A DNA stretch of 12,331 nt from an uncultured Oligoflexia bacterium (GCA_950060715.1 CATLVA010000010.1:1-12331), one strand, 5' to 3'; shown: positions 1-7,336, counted from the first letter of the stretch. The notes: generated by a model from the letters alone, not told the origin. A program made the numbers and translations.

Positions 1-1147
1 TAACTAAGAATGGAATGACTTGCCATAGAACTGAAATTTGATTTCCACCGTCAAGGGCATATTGGTAAACACCAACAAATACAAACGATGCGGCAGCAAC
101 AAACATCCCTATACCCATTCTACGCAGTGGTGTCATCTCATAACCAAAAACTTTTTCGATTCCAGGATAAACAACGAAAGTAAAAAATGGAATTAAGACC
201 ATAACCATAATTGGGTTAAGCGCCGGAATCTGAGAAGGAAGTAATTGGTCAATACCAAAGTACCCAAAGCTCAAGTCCATCTCTTTTGCTTGAAGAACCC
301 AACTTGAACCATGCTGATCAAATAAGGCCCAAAAAATAGTTACTGCTATAAAAATCTTTCCAACACTAAACGCAGCTTTTACATCCTCTACTGCTTGTTC
401 AGGATGATCCGCTTTTGCACCTTCCAAGAAACCTTTTCCACTTTTCATGTTCTTTAAAGCAGACATGATTACTTTACCAGTTCCATGTGGATTTTTACCT
501 GTTGGAGGAACATGAACATAGTCATTACGTCCCATCCAGAAAACGATAGTCGCAATAAACATTAAGATCCCTGGGATACCAAATGCTACCGCCGGCCCAT
601 ATGCTGATAGAGTCCATGGAGTAATCATTGTTGAGAAGAATGAACCAAAATTGATCATAAAGTAAAATAGATCAAAAACTTTTTTCAATTCTTTTTTCTG
701 AGAAGGCTTAAACTGGTCACCAACGTGAGCAGAAACACATGGCTTAATCCCACCTGAACCAAGAGCAATTAAACCTAGCCCCCAATAGAAACCTGTTTGG
801 CTGTCCTCAAATAAAGCGAGAAAAAGGTGTCCCAGACAGTAAACTAAAGATAAGGTAATAATGGTTTTGTATTTCCCCCAATATCTATCAGAGATATACG
901 CCCCAAGTAGTGGGAACAAATAACATGCACCCGCAAAAATATGATAATCAGCCGTTGCCTGACTTTTTGATAGCAATAAGTATTGCACTAAAAAGATAAC
1001 TAGGATTGATCTCATTCCATAGTAAGAGTATCTCTCACAGGCCTCATTCCAGACAATATACTGAATTTGTCTTGGAAACTTTTCGACTTTCGTTTGCGCA
1101 ACCTTCTCCCCATTTGAAGATTCAACATCTGCTGTTGTCGTATTCAT
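1..1147 (-). CDS. POT/PTR2-family proton-coupled di-/tripeptide transporter (C-terminus off the window)
   Basis: Inner-membrane major-facilitator protein of the proton-dependent oligopeptide transporter family, expected to import di- and tripeptides with protons. About 382 residues are visible; full-length members have roughly 450-550, so the last helices lie beyond the left edge. Family hallmarks I can read: the ExxERxxYYG motif on helix 1 (E35, E38, R39, Y42-Y43-G44), the PTR2 stretch at about 73-96 (GAYISDRYWGKYKTI), GSGGIKPCVSAHVGDQF at 130-146, FYFMINFGSF at 161-170, and FWALFDQHGSSW near residue 270 followed by LNPIMVMVLIPFF. The first 24 residues are a polar cytoplasmic lead. The ATG is preceded by GAGGAG with a 6-base spacer, and that site sits at the stop codon of the ferredoxin gene 3 bases upstream, so it is the last visible gene of the pnp chain. 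Substrate range is inferred from family only. Confidence 0.95.
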   Translation of the reverse strand, partial: MNTTTADVESSNGEKVAQTKVEKFPRQIQYIVWNEACERYSYYGMRSILVIFLVQYLLLSKSQATADYHIFAGACYLFPLLGAYISDRYWGKYKTIITLSLVYCLGHLFLALFEDSQTGFYWGLGLIALGSGGIKPCVSAHVGDQFKPSQKKELKKVFDLFYFMINFGSFFSTMITPWTLSAYGPAVAFGIPGILMFIATIVFWMGRNDYVHVPPTGKNPHGTGKVIMSALKNMKSGKGFLEGAKADHPEQAVEDVKAAFSVGKIFIAVTIFWALFDQHGSSWVLQAKEMDLSFGYFGIDQLLPSQIPALNPIMVMVLIPFFTFVVYPGIEKVFGYEMTPLRRMGIGMFVAAASFVFVGVYQYALDGGNQISVLWQVIPFLV

Positions 1148-1150
1148 ATT

Positions 1151-1579
1151 CTACTCCTCGGTTTTAAAAGCCTTAGGTCTTCTAAAACCTCCCTGTTTCG
1201 GTTCCCTAGCTTTTGTTTCTTCCATTCTTTGTTCTTTGAGCTCTTCTTGCTGCTGTTTATTTCTTCTAATCACCTTCGTTTGTTGAGGTGCCTTATGAGC
1301 AGAAAGATCAATTTTTATATCTCCCATAACCAATGTTTGGCATGAAAGTCTCTCTTTAGTTATATGAAAAACATTTCCTAATAATTGACGCTCTTCAAAG
1401 CTGAATTCATTTAGGTATTCCTCGCCTTCCATTACTACTACAGTACATAAACCGCAGCTGGCGCAGCCACCGCAAGTGGATTTAACATAGATGTCGTTTT
1501 TAACGAGTTCGTCGCGAAGGTTTGCCCCTTCTTCGACCTCAATAGTTTTATTTTGTGGATGTAAATGAATTCGTGCCAT
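1151..1579 (-). CDS. 2Fe-2S ferredoxin with a charged C-terminal tail
   Basis: Small electron-transfer protein with a 2Fe-2S ferredoxin fold at residues 1-90. Cluster ligands fit the C-x5-C-x2-C...C pattern: C36, C42, C45 and C80 (in RLSCQT). A further cysteine, C39, lies inside the first loop (CGGCASCGLC). After about residue 97 the protein is very rich in K, R, Q and E for roughly 45 residues and ends RRPKAFKTEE; usual ferredoxins of this type stop near 100-115. The spacing resembles adrenodoxin-type or FeS-assembly ferredoxins, but there is no isc or hsc context. The partner reductase and acceptor are unknown. No Shine-Dalgarno site is visible; the ATG lies 3 bases after the stop of the upstream gene, so translation is probably coupled. 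Family call is firm; the physiological role is not. Confidence 0.9.
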   Translation of the reverse strand: MARIHLHPQNKTIEVEEGANLRDELVKNDIYVKSTCGGCASCGLCTVVVMEGEEYLNEFSFEERQLLGNVFHITKERLSCQTLVMGDIKIDLSAHKAPQQTKVIRRNKQQQEELKEQRMEETKAREPKQGGFRRPKAFKTEE

Positions 1580-1582
1580 AAT

Positions 1583-1858
1583 TTATATATGCTTTTTTAA
1601 TTGTTTTTCTAAGCTTCCCAATATTTGCCCACGAAGTGGCTTTAATAAAAATGATAGTTTCAAATCAACAGTGCATTTATCTTCTAAAGTTTTTAAAACA
1701 AGATCAAAACCTTTTCCTGAAGCTACGATTTCGTCATCAAGATACTTCAGCTCAGCTTTCACTTGAAATTTTTCAAGCATCGGTCCTACTTCTTGTTTGA
1801 TAGTGTTATATACTTCGTCTTTATCTGATAAATTGTTGTAAGGTACTACTAAATCCAT
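1583..1858 (-). CDS. Small polyhydroxyalkanoic-acid-system-like protein (PHA_gran_rgn type)
   Basis: A 91-residue soluble protein with no signal peptide. The length and layout match the small 'polyhydroxyalkanoic acid system' family: an N-terminal helix with a run of charged residues (11-31), a middle beta region (about 35-60), then the conserved-looking ending FLLKPLRGQILGSLEKQL (70-87), which resembles the family's LGFLLRPLKGRIE-type end. Despite the family name, members occur in organisms without PHA granules, and no phaC or phasin gene is in view, so a role in polymer storage should not be assumed. The ATG has AGGAGA 5 bases upstream. It sits 12 bases after dut and 3 bases before the ferredoxin gene. 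The CDS is near certain; the family call is from remembered sequence pattern and is moderate. Confidence 0.75.
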   Translation of the reverse strand: MDLVVPYNNLSDKDEVYNTIKQEVGPMLEKFQVKAELKYLDDEIVASGKGFDLVLKTLEDKCTVDLKLSFLLKPLRGQILGSLEKQLKKHI

Positions 1859-1870
1859 GTTGTCTCCTAT

Positions 1871-2350
1871 TTAATTTTTTCCTGTTGAACCAAATCCACC
1901 GGCCCCTCTTTGAGTTTCAGAGAGATCTGTTGCCTCACTAAAGCTGGCCTGAATAACTGGAGCAATTACTAACTGGGCCACACGGTCTCCATGATTAATA
2001 ATTTCTTCACTATCGCCAAAATTCCCTAAAATGATTTTAACTTCACCTCTATAGTCTGCATCGATAGTTCCTGGTGAATTAACAACGAGAAGATTTGTCT
2101 TAAGAGAAAGTCCTGAACGAGGTCTTACCTGTACTTCAAAACCTCTCGGAATTTCAAATGCCAAACCAGTTGGAACCAAAAGCCTTTTTCCGGGAGGAAT
2201 AATCATCTGATCTTTACTTTCAAGACAGGCCCTAATATCGGCACCAGCAGCTTGTTCTGTTTCATAACTAGGCAAAGCAAAAGTTTCATCGAAATGGGCA
2301 AGTTTTTTAATTTTTAGATCTATTTTTTGCACGACACTATTTTCTTGCAC
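1871..2350 (-). CDS. dut: Deoxyuridine 5'-triphosphate nucleotidohydrolase (dUTPase)
   Basis: Hydrolyses dUTP to dUMP and pyrophosphate, keeping uracil out of DNA and supplying dUMP for thymidylate synthesis; trimeric cytosolic enzyme. All five trimeric-dUTPase motifs are present in order: AAGADIRA (34-41), RPRSGLS (76-82), GTIDADYRGEV (94-104, catalytic Asp D97), GDRVAQLVI (121-129) and the C-terminal P-loop-like RGAGGFGSTG (148-157). Length of 159 residues is slightly above the usual 145-152 because of about ten extra N-terminal residues. The start codon is GTG at 2350, chosen because AAGGGGAA lies just upstream; a second GTG six codons in has no such site. The first 14 bases overlap the end of the M16 peptidase gene. 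Confidence 0.97.
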   Translation of the reverse strand: MQENSVVQKIDLKIKKLAHFDETFALPSYETEQAAGADIRACLESKDQMIIPPGKRLLVPTGLAFEIPRGFEVQVRPRSGLSLKTNLLVVNSPGTIDADYRGEVKIILGNFGDSEEIINHGDRVAQLVIAPVIQASFSEATDLSETQRGAGGFGSTGKN

Positions 2351-3623
2351 TGCTTCCCCTTGGTTGTAACTTTAACAAAGTGTAGGGATCGGTATATAAC
2401 TTTTTACAGAGTTTTTGAATAGTTTTTCCTGACACTTGCGCTAGTTTTTTACTAAATGTGTTAAAGTTATAGTCTTCCAGTTGATAGATCTCATTATCCT
2501 GCAAAAGCTCAACCCTATCATCTAGACCATCTAAACCTAAATGCCAGCCATCGAGCAGTTTTTCTTTAGAAAAATCCAGCCTTTTTTCATCAATTCCATT
2601 ATCTGCAATATCTTTTATCACATCCCTAACACCATGCTCTATAGGCTTCAAATGCTTTTTTTGAGTATTAAAGACCATGATATAGTTTCCGGTACTAGCA
2701 AAAGGATTTAAACTTGAACCTAGACCGTACACAAATGCGTTCTCTTCTCGAAATTTTTTAAAATACTCAGAAGATAATCCCTCAAATAAGAGGTCATCTA
2801 GGATGACATAATCATAATAGTTTTCTGAGTTAATTGAAGGTCCATCAAAGGAATAAAAAAGAATTGATGACTCTATATTCTTAGACAAAGTTTTTTGAAA
2901 ATGCGTCAGTTTTTTTGAATTTTTTTGAGCCTTTAACCTGTAAGGAGTGGCCTCTTTATCACCTAATAGCTCTGACACCTTGGTTGCTATTAAACGCTCA
3001 AGACCATCATCTTCGTAAGAACTTACGATGGTAATGATCATACGAGATGGCTTAAAAAACTTTTTAAAGTGGGAGGCTATCTCTTTTTTAGTGAGACCTG
3101 ACACAGACTTAATCGTTCCTGCGATAGGATGCCCAAGGCCAGCTGGGAAATTTTTCTCAAAGATCATCTCAAGACCCAAAGTTTCGTGATCATCTAGATC
3201 TTCACGAAGCTCCTGAATCACAACCTTCTTTTCTTTTTCAAATTGATCATCAGTAAAATCCAACTGACAAATCAATTCTAAAAAATCAGGAATGAGCATC
3301 GGTAATTTTGAACTTAAAGCCGCCATTTCAAAGCAAATATTTTCTTTAAAAGTATATGCGTTAATACCAGCACCAAGTTGCTCAATTTTTTTAAGCTTCT
3401 CGGTTTTGGACTCTTTAAAAATCAAATGCTCTAAGAGATGGGCCACACCAAAATGCTCTTCTTTTTCAAAGATCGATCCGGCCAAGAAATTAACATTCAC
3501 TCGCGCGCCTGAAAAATTTTTTGCAGTATGATGAATGACCACAAGCCCATTACTAAAAAGAGACCTACGAATAGGTCCCTTTTGAAAATCTATGAGATTT
3601 TTTTGTTCTACTAGATTAGGCAT
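2337..3623 (-). CDS. M16-family zinc metallopeptidase (processing-peptidase/pitrilysin type)
   Basis: A 428-residue M16B-like peptidase. The inverted zinc motif HxxEH is seen as H62-L-L-E65-H66 in GVAHLLEHLIF, and the third ligand is very probably E138 in VVIQELREDL, about 70 residues on, as in active M16 subunits. The following C-terminal half corresponds to the second, non-catalytic M16 domain. No signal peptide is visible, so it is probably cytosolic, though family members can be periplasmic. In many bacteria an M16 gene sits right after pnp and close to dut, as here. The ATG overlaps the final 8 bases of pnp and has no good Shine-Dalgarno site, which suggests coupled translation. Substrate is unknown. 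Confidence 0.93.
   Translation of the reverse strand: MPNLVEQKNLIDFQKGPIRRSLFSNGLVVIHHTAKNFSGARVNVNFLAGSIFEKEEHFGVAHLLEHLIFKESKTEKLKKIEQLGAGINAYTFKENICFEMAALSSKLPMLIPDFLELICQLDFTDDQFEKEKKVVIQELREDLDDHETLGLEMIFEKNFPAGLGHPIAGTIKSVSGLTKKEIASHFKKFFKPSRMIITIVSSYEDDGLERLIATKVSELLGDKEATPYRLKAQKNSKKLTHFQKTLSKNIESSILFYSFDGPSINSENYYDYVILDDLLFEGLSSEYFKKFREENAFVYGLGSSLNPFASTGNYIMVFNTQKKHLKPIEHGVRDVIKDIADNGIDEKRLDFSKEKLLDGWHLGLDGLDDRVELLQDNEIYQLEDYNFNTFSKKLAQVSGKTIQKLCKKLYTDPYTLLKLQPRGSSARK
2354..2361 (-). promoter_or_regulatory. Ribosome binding site deciding the dut GTG start
   Basis: On the minus strand the sequence AAGGGGAA precedes GTG by a short spacer (AGGGG, then 5 bases). It lies inside the last codons of the M16 peptidase gene, so dut translation begins before the upstream stop codon. 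This supports GTG at 2350 over the in-frame GTG at 2332. Confidence 0.6.
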
Positions 3624-5733
3624 TTTTCTTAGTTAGCGGTTTTACTGCTTTTGCAGAAAGCTTAACTTTTCCAAAACGATCTACGTCCACAACTTTTACA
3701 TCTACGATGTCACCAACTTCTAAGTATTCATTAACATCTTTTACTCTTTCATCAGCAATTTCTGATACGTGAACTAGTCCAGAAACTCCATCAGCTAGAT
3801 CAACAAACGCACCATACTCTTTTAAAGTTACAACTTTTGCAGAGTATACAGATTCGATTTTTGGACCGGTAATTTGAAGATCGATAAGAGCAATAACATC
3901 TTTAAGAACTTTTTGATCAGTACCAAGAACTTTAACTAAACCTTCTTCAGTGATTTCAATTGAAACACTGTATTTTTCTTGAATAGCTTTGATATTTTTT
4001 CCACCAGGTCCGATCAATGCACCAATTTTATCTGGCTTAATTTGAGTTGTTTCAATAGTTGGAACACCATCTTTGAAGCTTGGTCTAGCAGTAGAGATCG
4101 TTTTTGCCATTTCCCCTAGGATATGAAGACGACCTTCTTTTGCTTGAGACATTGCTTTTTGGAAAATTTCGTTTGTTATACCAGTAATTTTGATATCCAT
4201 TTGAATTGCTGTAATCCCTTCAGTTGTTCCAGCAACTTTGAAATCCATATCACCTAAATGATCTTCGTCACCAAGAATATCTGTTAGAATTTTAAAGTCA
4301 GCTCCTTCTTTAATAAGTCCCATTGCAACACCTGCAACTGGCTTCTTAAGAGGAATACCTGCATCCATAAGTGCCATTGACCCAGAACATACAGAACCCA
4401 TTGAACTTGAACCGTTAGACTCTGTTACTTCACATGTAATTCTAACAGTATATGGGAAGTTCTCTGGCATCATCTTTTTAATGGCCCTTTCAGCTAGATT
4501 TCCGTGTCCTACTTCACGACGACCTACACCTCTATAACCTCTTGCTTCACCTACAGAGTAAGGAGCAAAGGTATAGTGTAGATAGAAATTATCATAAGCA
4601 ATACCGTGAATAGAATCACGCATTTGCTCACCATCTTTACCACCAATAGTTGCAGTAGCAAGAACTTGAGTTTCACCTCTAGTAAAAAGTGATGAACCGT
4701 GTGGAGCTTTAAGAACAGAAACTTCAGTTTCAATCTCACGAACTTCAGTCATACCACGACCTGCGATTCTTTTATCTTCTTTCATGATGTCATTTCTCAT
4801 CATTTTATAAAGAAGTTCATCCACACCTTTGTAAGCTTCTTTTCCAGCTTCGTCTGCACTTTCAAGTCCAAATGCTGAATGGTTAGCTTTAATATCTTCT
4901 TTAACTTTTTTAGTTAGTTGGCTAATGGCAAGACTTCTTTCTTGTTTTGCATTGATGCTAAGAACAGATCTTGCTTCCGCAGAATAGTCTTCCATTTTCT
5001 TCATTAGGGTTTCATTAGGAGCGGCTGTATTCCACTCTCTTTTTGTTTTCCCAACTTCCGCTTTCATTTTAGAAACTACTGTACAGAATTCTTTGATATT
5101 GTCGTGACCATATTGAAGTGCCTCAAGCATTAACTCTTCAGATACTTCGTTGGCTTCACCTTCAACCATCATGATCGCATCAGGAGATGCAGCTAGAACT
5201 AGTTCAATTTCAGACTCTGCCCATTGACCATGGTGTGGATTAAGAACGAACTCTCCGTTAATTCTTCCCACTTTACAGAATCCAAGAGGTCCAGCGAAAG
5301 GAATATCAGAGATTTCGATGGCAGCACTTGTACCAAGACCTGCAAGAACTTCAGGATCAACTTCAGGGTCATAAGAAATTACTTGTGCCATAACGATTGT
5401 TTCGGCCATATACCCTTCCGGAAATAATGGTCTTAATGGTCTATCAATCATTCTCATAAGAAGGATTTCAGCATTTGAAGGTCTCCCTTCTCTTTTCATG
5501 AATCCACCAAGAAATTTCCCTGCAGCAGTAAATTTTTCTTTGTAATCAACCATTAAAGGAAAGAAATCTTGACCGTCATTAACTTCTCTTGCAGATACTA
5601 CAGTTACTAGTACCTGGGATGAACCACAAGTTACAAGAACAGAACCATCAGCTTGTTTAGCTAGCCTTCCTGTTTCAAGAATAACTTCTTTCCCACCATA
5701 ATTAAATTTAAACTCTTTTTTGTTGTTTAACAT
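3616..5733 (-). CDS. pnp: Polyribonucleotide nucleotidyltransferase (PNPase)
   Basis: Phosphorolytic 3'-5' exoribonuclease that releases nucleoside diphosphates from RNA and can also add 3' tails; homotrimer, core of the RNA degradosome in many bacteria. The full 705-residue architecture is present: RNase PH-like domain 1 (about 10-145, with GGFMKREGRPS at 76-86), the all-helical linker (about 235-315), RNase PH-like domain 2 (about 320-550, with ESNGSSSMGSVCSGSMALMDAG at 438-459), KH domain (about 555-615, GxxG loop at IGPGGKNI) and S1 domain (about 622-695). D491, D497 and K499 in the GDEDHLGDMDFK stretch correspond to the catalytic D486/D492/K494 of the E. coli enzyme. The ATG follows GAGGAG with a 5-base spacer. 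It lies downstream of rpsO, separated by that gene's terminator, the classical rpsO-pnp order. Confidence 0.99.
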   Translation of the reverse strand: MLNNKKEFKFNYGGKEVILETGRLAKQADGSVLVTCGSSQVLVTVVSAREVNDGQDFFPLMVDYKEKFTAAGKFLGGFMKREGRPSNAEILLMRMIDRPLRPLFPEGYMAETIVMAQVISYDPEVDPEVLAGLGTSAAIEISDIPFAGPLGFCKVGRINGEFVLNPHHGQWAESEIELVLAASPDAIMMVEGEANEVSEELMLEALQYGHDNIKEFCTVVSKMKAEVGKTKREWNTAAPNETLMKKMEDYSAEARSVLSINAKQERSLAISQLTKKVKEDIKANHSAFGLESADEAGKEAYKGVDELLYKMMRNDIMKEDKRIAGRGMTEVREIETEVSVLKAPHGSSLFTRGETQVLATATIGGKDGEQMRDSIHGIAYDNFYLHYTFAPYSVGEARGYRGVGRREVGHGNLAERAIKKMMPENFPYTVRITCEVTESNGSSSMGSVCSGSMALMDAGIPLKKPVAGVAMGLIKEGADFKILTDILGDEDHLGDMDFKVAGTTEGITAIQMDIKITGITNEIFQKAMSQAKEGRLHILGEMAKTISTARPSFKDGVPTIETTQIKPDKIGALIGPGGKNIKAIQEKYSVSIEITEEGLVKVLGTDQKVLKDVIALIDLQITGPKIESVYSAKVVTLKEYGAFVDLADGVSGLVHVSEIADERVKDVNEYLEVGDIVDVKVVDVDRFGKVKLSAKAVKPLTKKNA

Positions 5734-5738
5734 GTAAA

Positions 5739-5744
5739 CTCCTC
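5739..5744 (-). promoter_or_regulatory. Strong ribosome binding site of pnp
   Basis: GAGGAG on the minus strand, 5 bases before the pnp ATG. It is one of the best Shine-Dalgarno matches in the window and fixes the start. Confidence 0.75.
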
Positions 5745-5839
5745 ACAATACGACAGCTACCTGATTATGACAGATGTGCCGCTAATATTTATATTTGAGA
5801 AGCCCAAGGAAGCGTTTAAAGAATAAATCAAAAAACAAA

Positions 5840-5860
5840 TTAGCTCGTTTGCTTTTTCAT
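5840..5860 (-). other. Possible seven-codon leader ORF upstream of pnp
   Basis: On the minus strand, ATG AAA AAG CAA ACG AGC TAA (M-K-K-Q-T-S) is preceded by GAGG with a 5-base spacer, which looks like a usable initiation site. It lies about 105 bases before pnp. It may be chance in AT-rich DNA; nothing in the peptide suggests a known attenuator type. Confidence 0.2.
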
Positions 5861-5940
5861 TTATCCTCTAAAACAAATCCGTGAACCTCGACTAAAGTTT
5901 AATAAAAATATTTAACTTTATAAAACAAAAAATGAAATAA

Positions 5941-5968
5941 AAAAGGGAGCTTAAAAGCTCCCCTTTTT
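5941..5968 (-). terminator. Intrinsic terminator of rpsO
   Basis: Read on the minus strand, GGGAGCTT and AAGCTCCC (5962-5955 and 5952-5945) form a perfect 8-bp stem with a 2-base central loop, followed by a run of six T within TTTTTTATTT. It starts about 10 bases after the rpsO stop. On the plus strand the stem is followed by C then TTTTT, so it could also work weakly in that direction. It separates rpsO from pnp; some read-through is likely, as in other rpsO-pnp loci. Confidence 0.9.
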
Positions 5969-5977
5969 GTTATGAAA

Positions 5978-6244
5978 TTACTTTCTTAAACCAAGTTCTT
6001 TAATTACTGATTGGTAACGCTCTGGTGACTTCTCATTGATATACTTAAGTAGTCTACGTCTTTTACCAATAAGCTTCATCAAACCTCTTTTAGAGTGGTG
6101 ATCAAGCTTGTGATCAGCAAAGTGACCAGTTAGCTCGTTGATACGAGCAGTCATGATTGCAACCTGAACTTCTGCTGCACCTGAGTTTTTTTCACTTCCA
6201 CCAAACTTTGCTACTAGTTCAGCTTTCTTTTCTTTATTTAACAT
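5978..6244 (-). CDS. rpsO: Small ribosomal subunit protein S15
   Basis: Primary 16S rRNA-binding protein of the 30S platform that joins helices 20-22 and helps recruit S6/S18. The 88 residues match the usual 89-residue length and carry the S15 signature: LTGHFADHKLDHHSKRGL (38-55) then GKRRRLLKYI (60-69), ending ELGLRK. I start it at the ATG at 6244, preceded by AAGGAG with a 5-base spacer. The frame is open to another ATG at 6283, but those 13 extra residues are not part of S15 and that ATG lies inside a leader hairpin without a ribosome site. It is followed by a terminator and then pnp. S15 autoregulates through its own leader in several phyla, and the hairpin upstream could be such an element. 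Confidence 0.98.
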   Translation of the reverse strand: MLNKEKKAELVAKFGGSEKNSGAAEVQVAIMTARINELTGHFADHKLDHHSKRGLMKLIGKRRRLLKYINEKSPERYQSVIKELGLRK

Positions 6245-6249
6245 TTTGT

Positions 6250-6255
6250 CTCCTT
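6250..6255 (-). promoter_or_regulatory. Ribosome binding site deciding the rpsO start
   Basis: AAGGAG on the minus strand, 5 bases before the ATG at 6244. It supports the 88-residue S15 and argues against the longer reading from 6283. Confidence 0.8.
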
Positions 6256-6268
6256 CGATCAAGACCAA

Positions 6269-6289
6269 GTATGGATCTTCCATCCAAAC
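6269..6289 (-). promoter_or_regulatory. Hairpin in the rpsO leader (possible S15 autoregulatory element)
   Basis: On the minus strand, GTTTGGAT, loop GGAAG, ATCCATAC fold into a stem with seven of eight pairs and one T-T mismatch. It ends about 13 bases before the Shine-Dalgarno site. rpsO leaders in other phyla contain S15-binding structures at this place, though of several unrelated shapes. That this one binds S15 is inference. Confidence 0.35.
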
Positions 6290-6319
6290 CTAGTACAAGA
6301 TTATTTTTGTGCAATCTAT

Positions 6320-7336
6320 TTATCTGATAAACTCGGACATGTAAACCTTTAATTTTTCGAGAAGTCGGGCCTCAATTTGACGAATTCTCTCCCGGCTAAC
6401 TCCATAATCATCGGCTATACTTTGAAGCGAAGGTGGAACCTCGCTAAGTAGTCGTTTTTTAAAGATTTCTTTATCTCTCGGTTTTAGATCTTTGATAAAG
6501 TCATCCAAATGACTCTCAAGAATCTCAAGCCCCTGCTGCTGAGCCAACGCATCCTCGAGTTGTTGCTCATCATCATCAGTGAGAATATCCGCAATACTGC
6601 TGGTGCTACCGTCAGAACCAATCGGGGTCTCGAGTGACATCTCTGCCCCACGGGAAGAAAGCCTCATATCCATTTCAATAACAGCTTCTTCTGAAACTCC
6701 AAGATTCTGAGAAATAAGCTTAGGCTCAGGCTCTATCCCTTGGTTCATCAAACGCTCTTTCTCACGCATTAAATTATAAAAAAGCTTTTTCTGCTCTGCA
6801 GTTGTCCCGACTTTAATCAGCCTAAAATTATCTAGGATGAACTTCAGTATGTATGACTTAATCCACCAACTAGCATAATAAGAGAGTTTGGCTCCTTTAT
6901 CCGGATTGTACTTGGAAACCGCTTTCATTAAGCCGATATTTCCCTCCTGAATAAGGTCCATAACATTTTTGTATGCGCTACGGTACTCCATTGCAATCTT
7001 CACAACCAACCGTAAATTAGCCACCACCAACGCTTTTGCCGCTGCGAGATCACCAGTATCTTGTAGCTTTTGCACCAACTCTTTCTCCTCCTCGAGGCTT
7101 AAGAGTTTATACCTACTTATCTCACGTATATATTGTTTAAGGGGATCTAGATCTCCATCGTTACTTGGAACCAAACCTGCGTTTGTGGCCACAGGTAGAA
7201 GCTCTTTCAGTATTTCCAACTCCGATTTGCCTTCAATTGAGATATCAATAATATCTTCTTTTTTAGGCTTTTTAGGTTCCGTTGTTGGTTTTTCGGCATC
7301 TAGGATTTCAATGTTCGTTTCGTCTTTTTTAGTCAC
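6320..7336 (-). CDS. rpoH: RNA polymerase sigma factor, sigma-32 (RpoH) type
   Basis: Group 2/3 sigma-70-family factor that directs RNA polymerase, in most Proteobacteria to heat-shock promoters. Region 1.2 is at about 64-95, region 2 at 102-172 (DLIQEGNIGLMKAV at 127-140, YYASWWIKSYI at 153-163), region 3 at about 180-250, and region 4 with the helix-turn-helix at about 302-325 (SLQSIADDYGVSRERIRQIE). The RpoH-box-like QKKLFYNLM at 182-190 after NFRLIKVGTTA marks it as sigma-32 rather than RpoD. It is 338 residues, longer than E. coli RpoH (284), because of a Lys/Glu/Pro-rich, probably disordered lead of about 55 residues. The start is GTG at 7336 with no evident Shine-Dalgarno site and no internal ATG before the conserved part. 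It lies 19 bases after the 549-residue exported protein, so the two may be cotranscribed. Confidence 0.93.
   Translation of the reverse strand: MTKKDETNIEILDAEKPTTEPKKPKKEDIIDISIEGKSELEILKELLPVATNAGLVPSNDGDLDPLKQYIREISRYKLLSLEEEKELVQKLQDTGDLAAAKALVVANLRLVVKIAMEYRSAYKNVMDLIQEGNIGLMKAVSKYNPDKGAKLSYYASWWIKSYILKFILDNFRLIKVGTTAEQKKLFYNLMREKERLMNQGIEPEPKLISQNLGVSEEAVIEMDMRLSSRGAEMSLETPIGSDGSTSSIADILTDDDEQQLEDALAQQQGLEILESHLDDFIKDLKPRDKEIFKKRLLSEVPPSLQSIADDYGVSRERIRQIEARLLEKLKVYMSEFIR

Larger units (their letters stand above)
5734..5940 (-). promoter_or_regulatory. Intergenic region with the pnp promoter/leader
   Basis: About 200 very AT-rich bases between the rpsO terminator and pnp. Since the terminator should stop most rpsO transcription, pnp probably has a promoter here. 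One candidate -10 is TATAAA at 5917-5922 (minus strand), but I see no matching -35, so the promoter is not pinned down. If it is used, the leader would be close to 180 bases long and would carry the seven-codon reading frame at 5840-5860. I see no strong hairpin comparable to the RNase III-processed stem of the E. coli pnp leader; the short inverted pieces (for example AATAT/ATATT) are weak. No longer gene is present on either strand. Confidence 0.4.

Noticed and set aside
3292..3531. Plus-strand open frame of 79 codons inside the M16 peptidase gene
   Set aside because: Antisense to a well-supported gene, composition without any family pattern; a shadow of the coding strand.
4551..5427. Open frames of 62 (minus, other frame) and 67 (plus) codons inside pnp
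   Set aside because: They overlap a complete, conserved PNPase and have no ribosome site or recognisable domain.
6245..6283. In-frame extension of rpsO to an upstream ATG, adding 13 residues
   Set aside because: S15 is about 89 residues, the downstream ATG has AAGGAG at 5 bases, and the upstream ATG lies inside a hairpin with no ribosome site.
6296..6318. TTGCAC / TAGGTT with a 16-base spacer as an rpsO promoter
   Set aside because: Each hexamer matches the consensus in only about three of six positions, so the call is not supportable.
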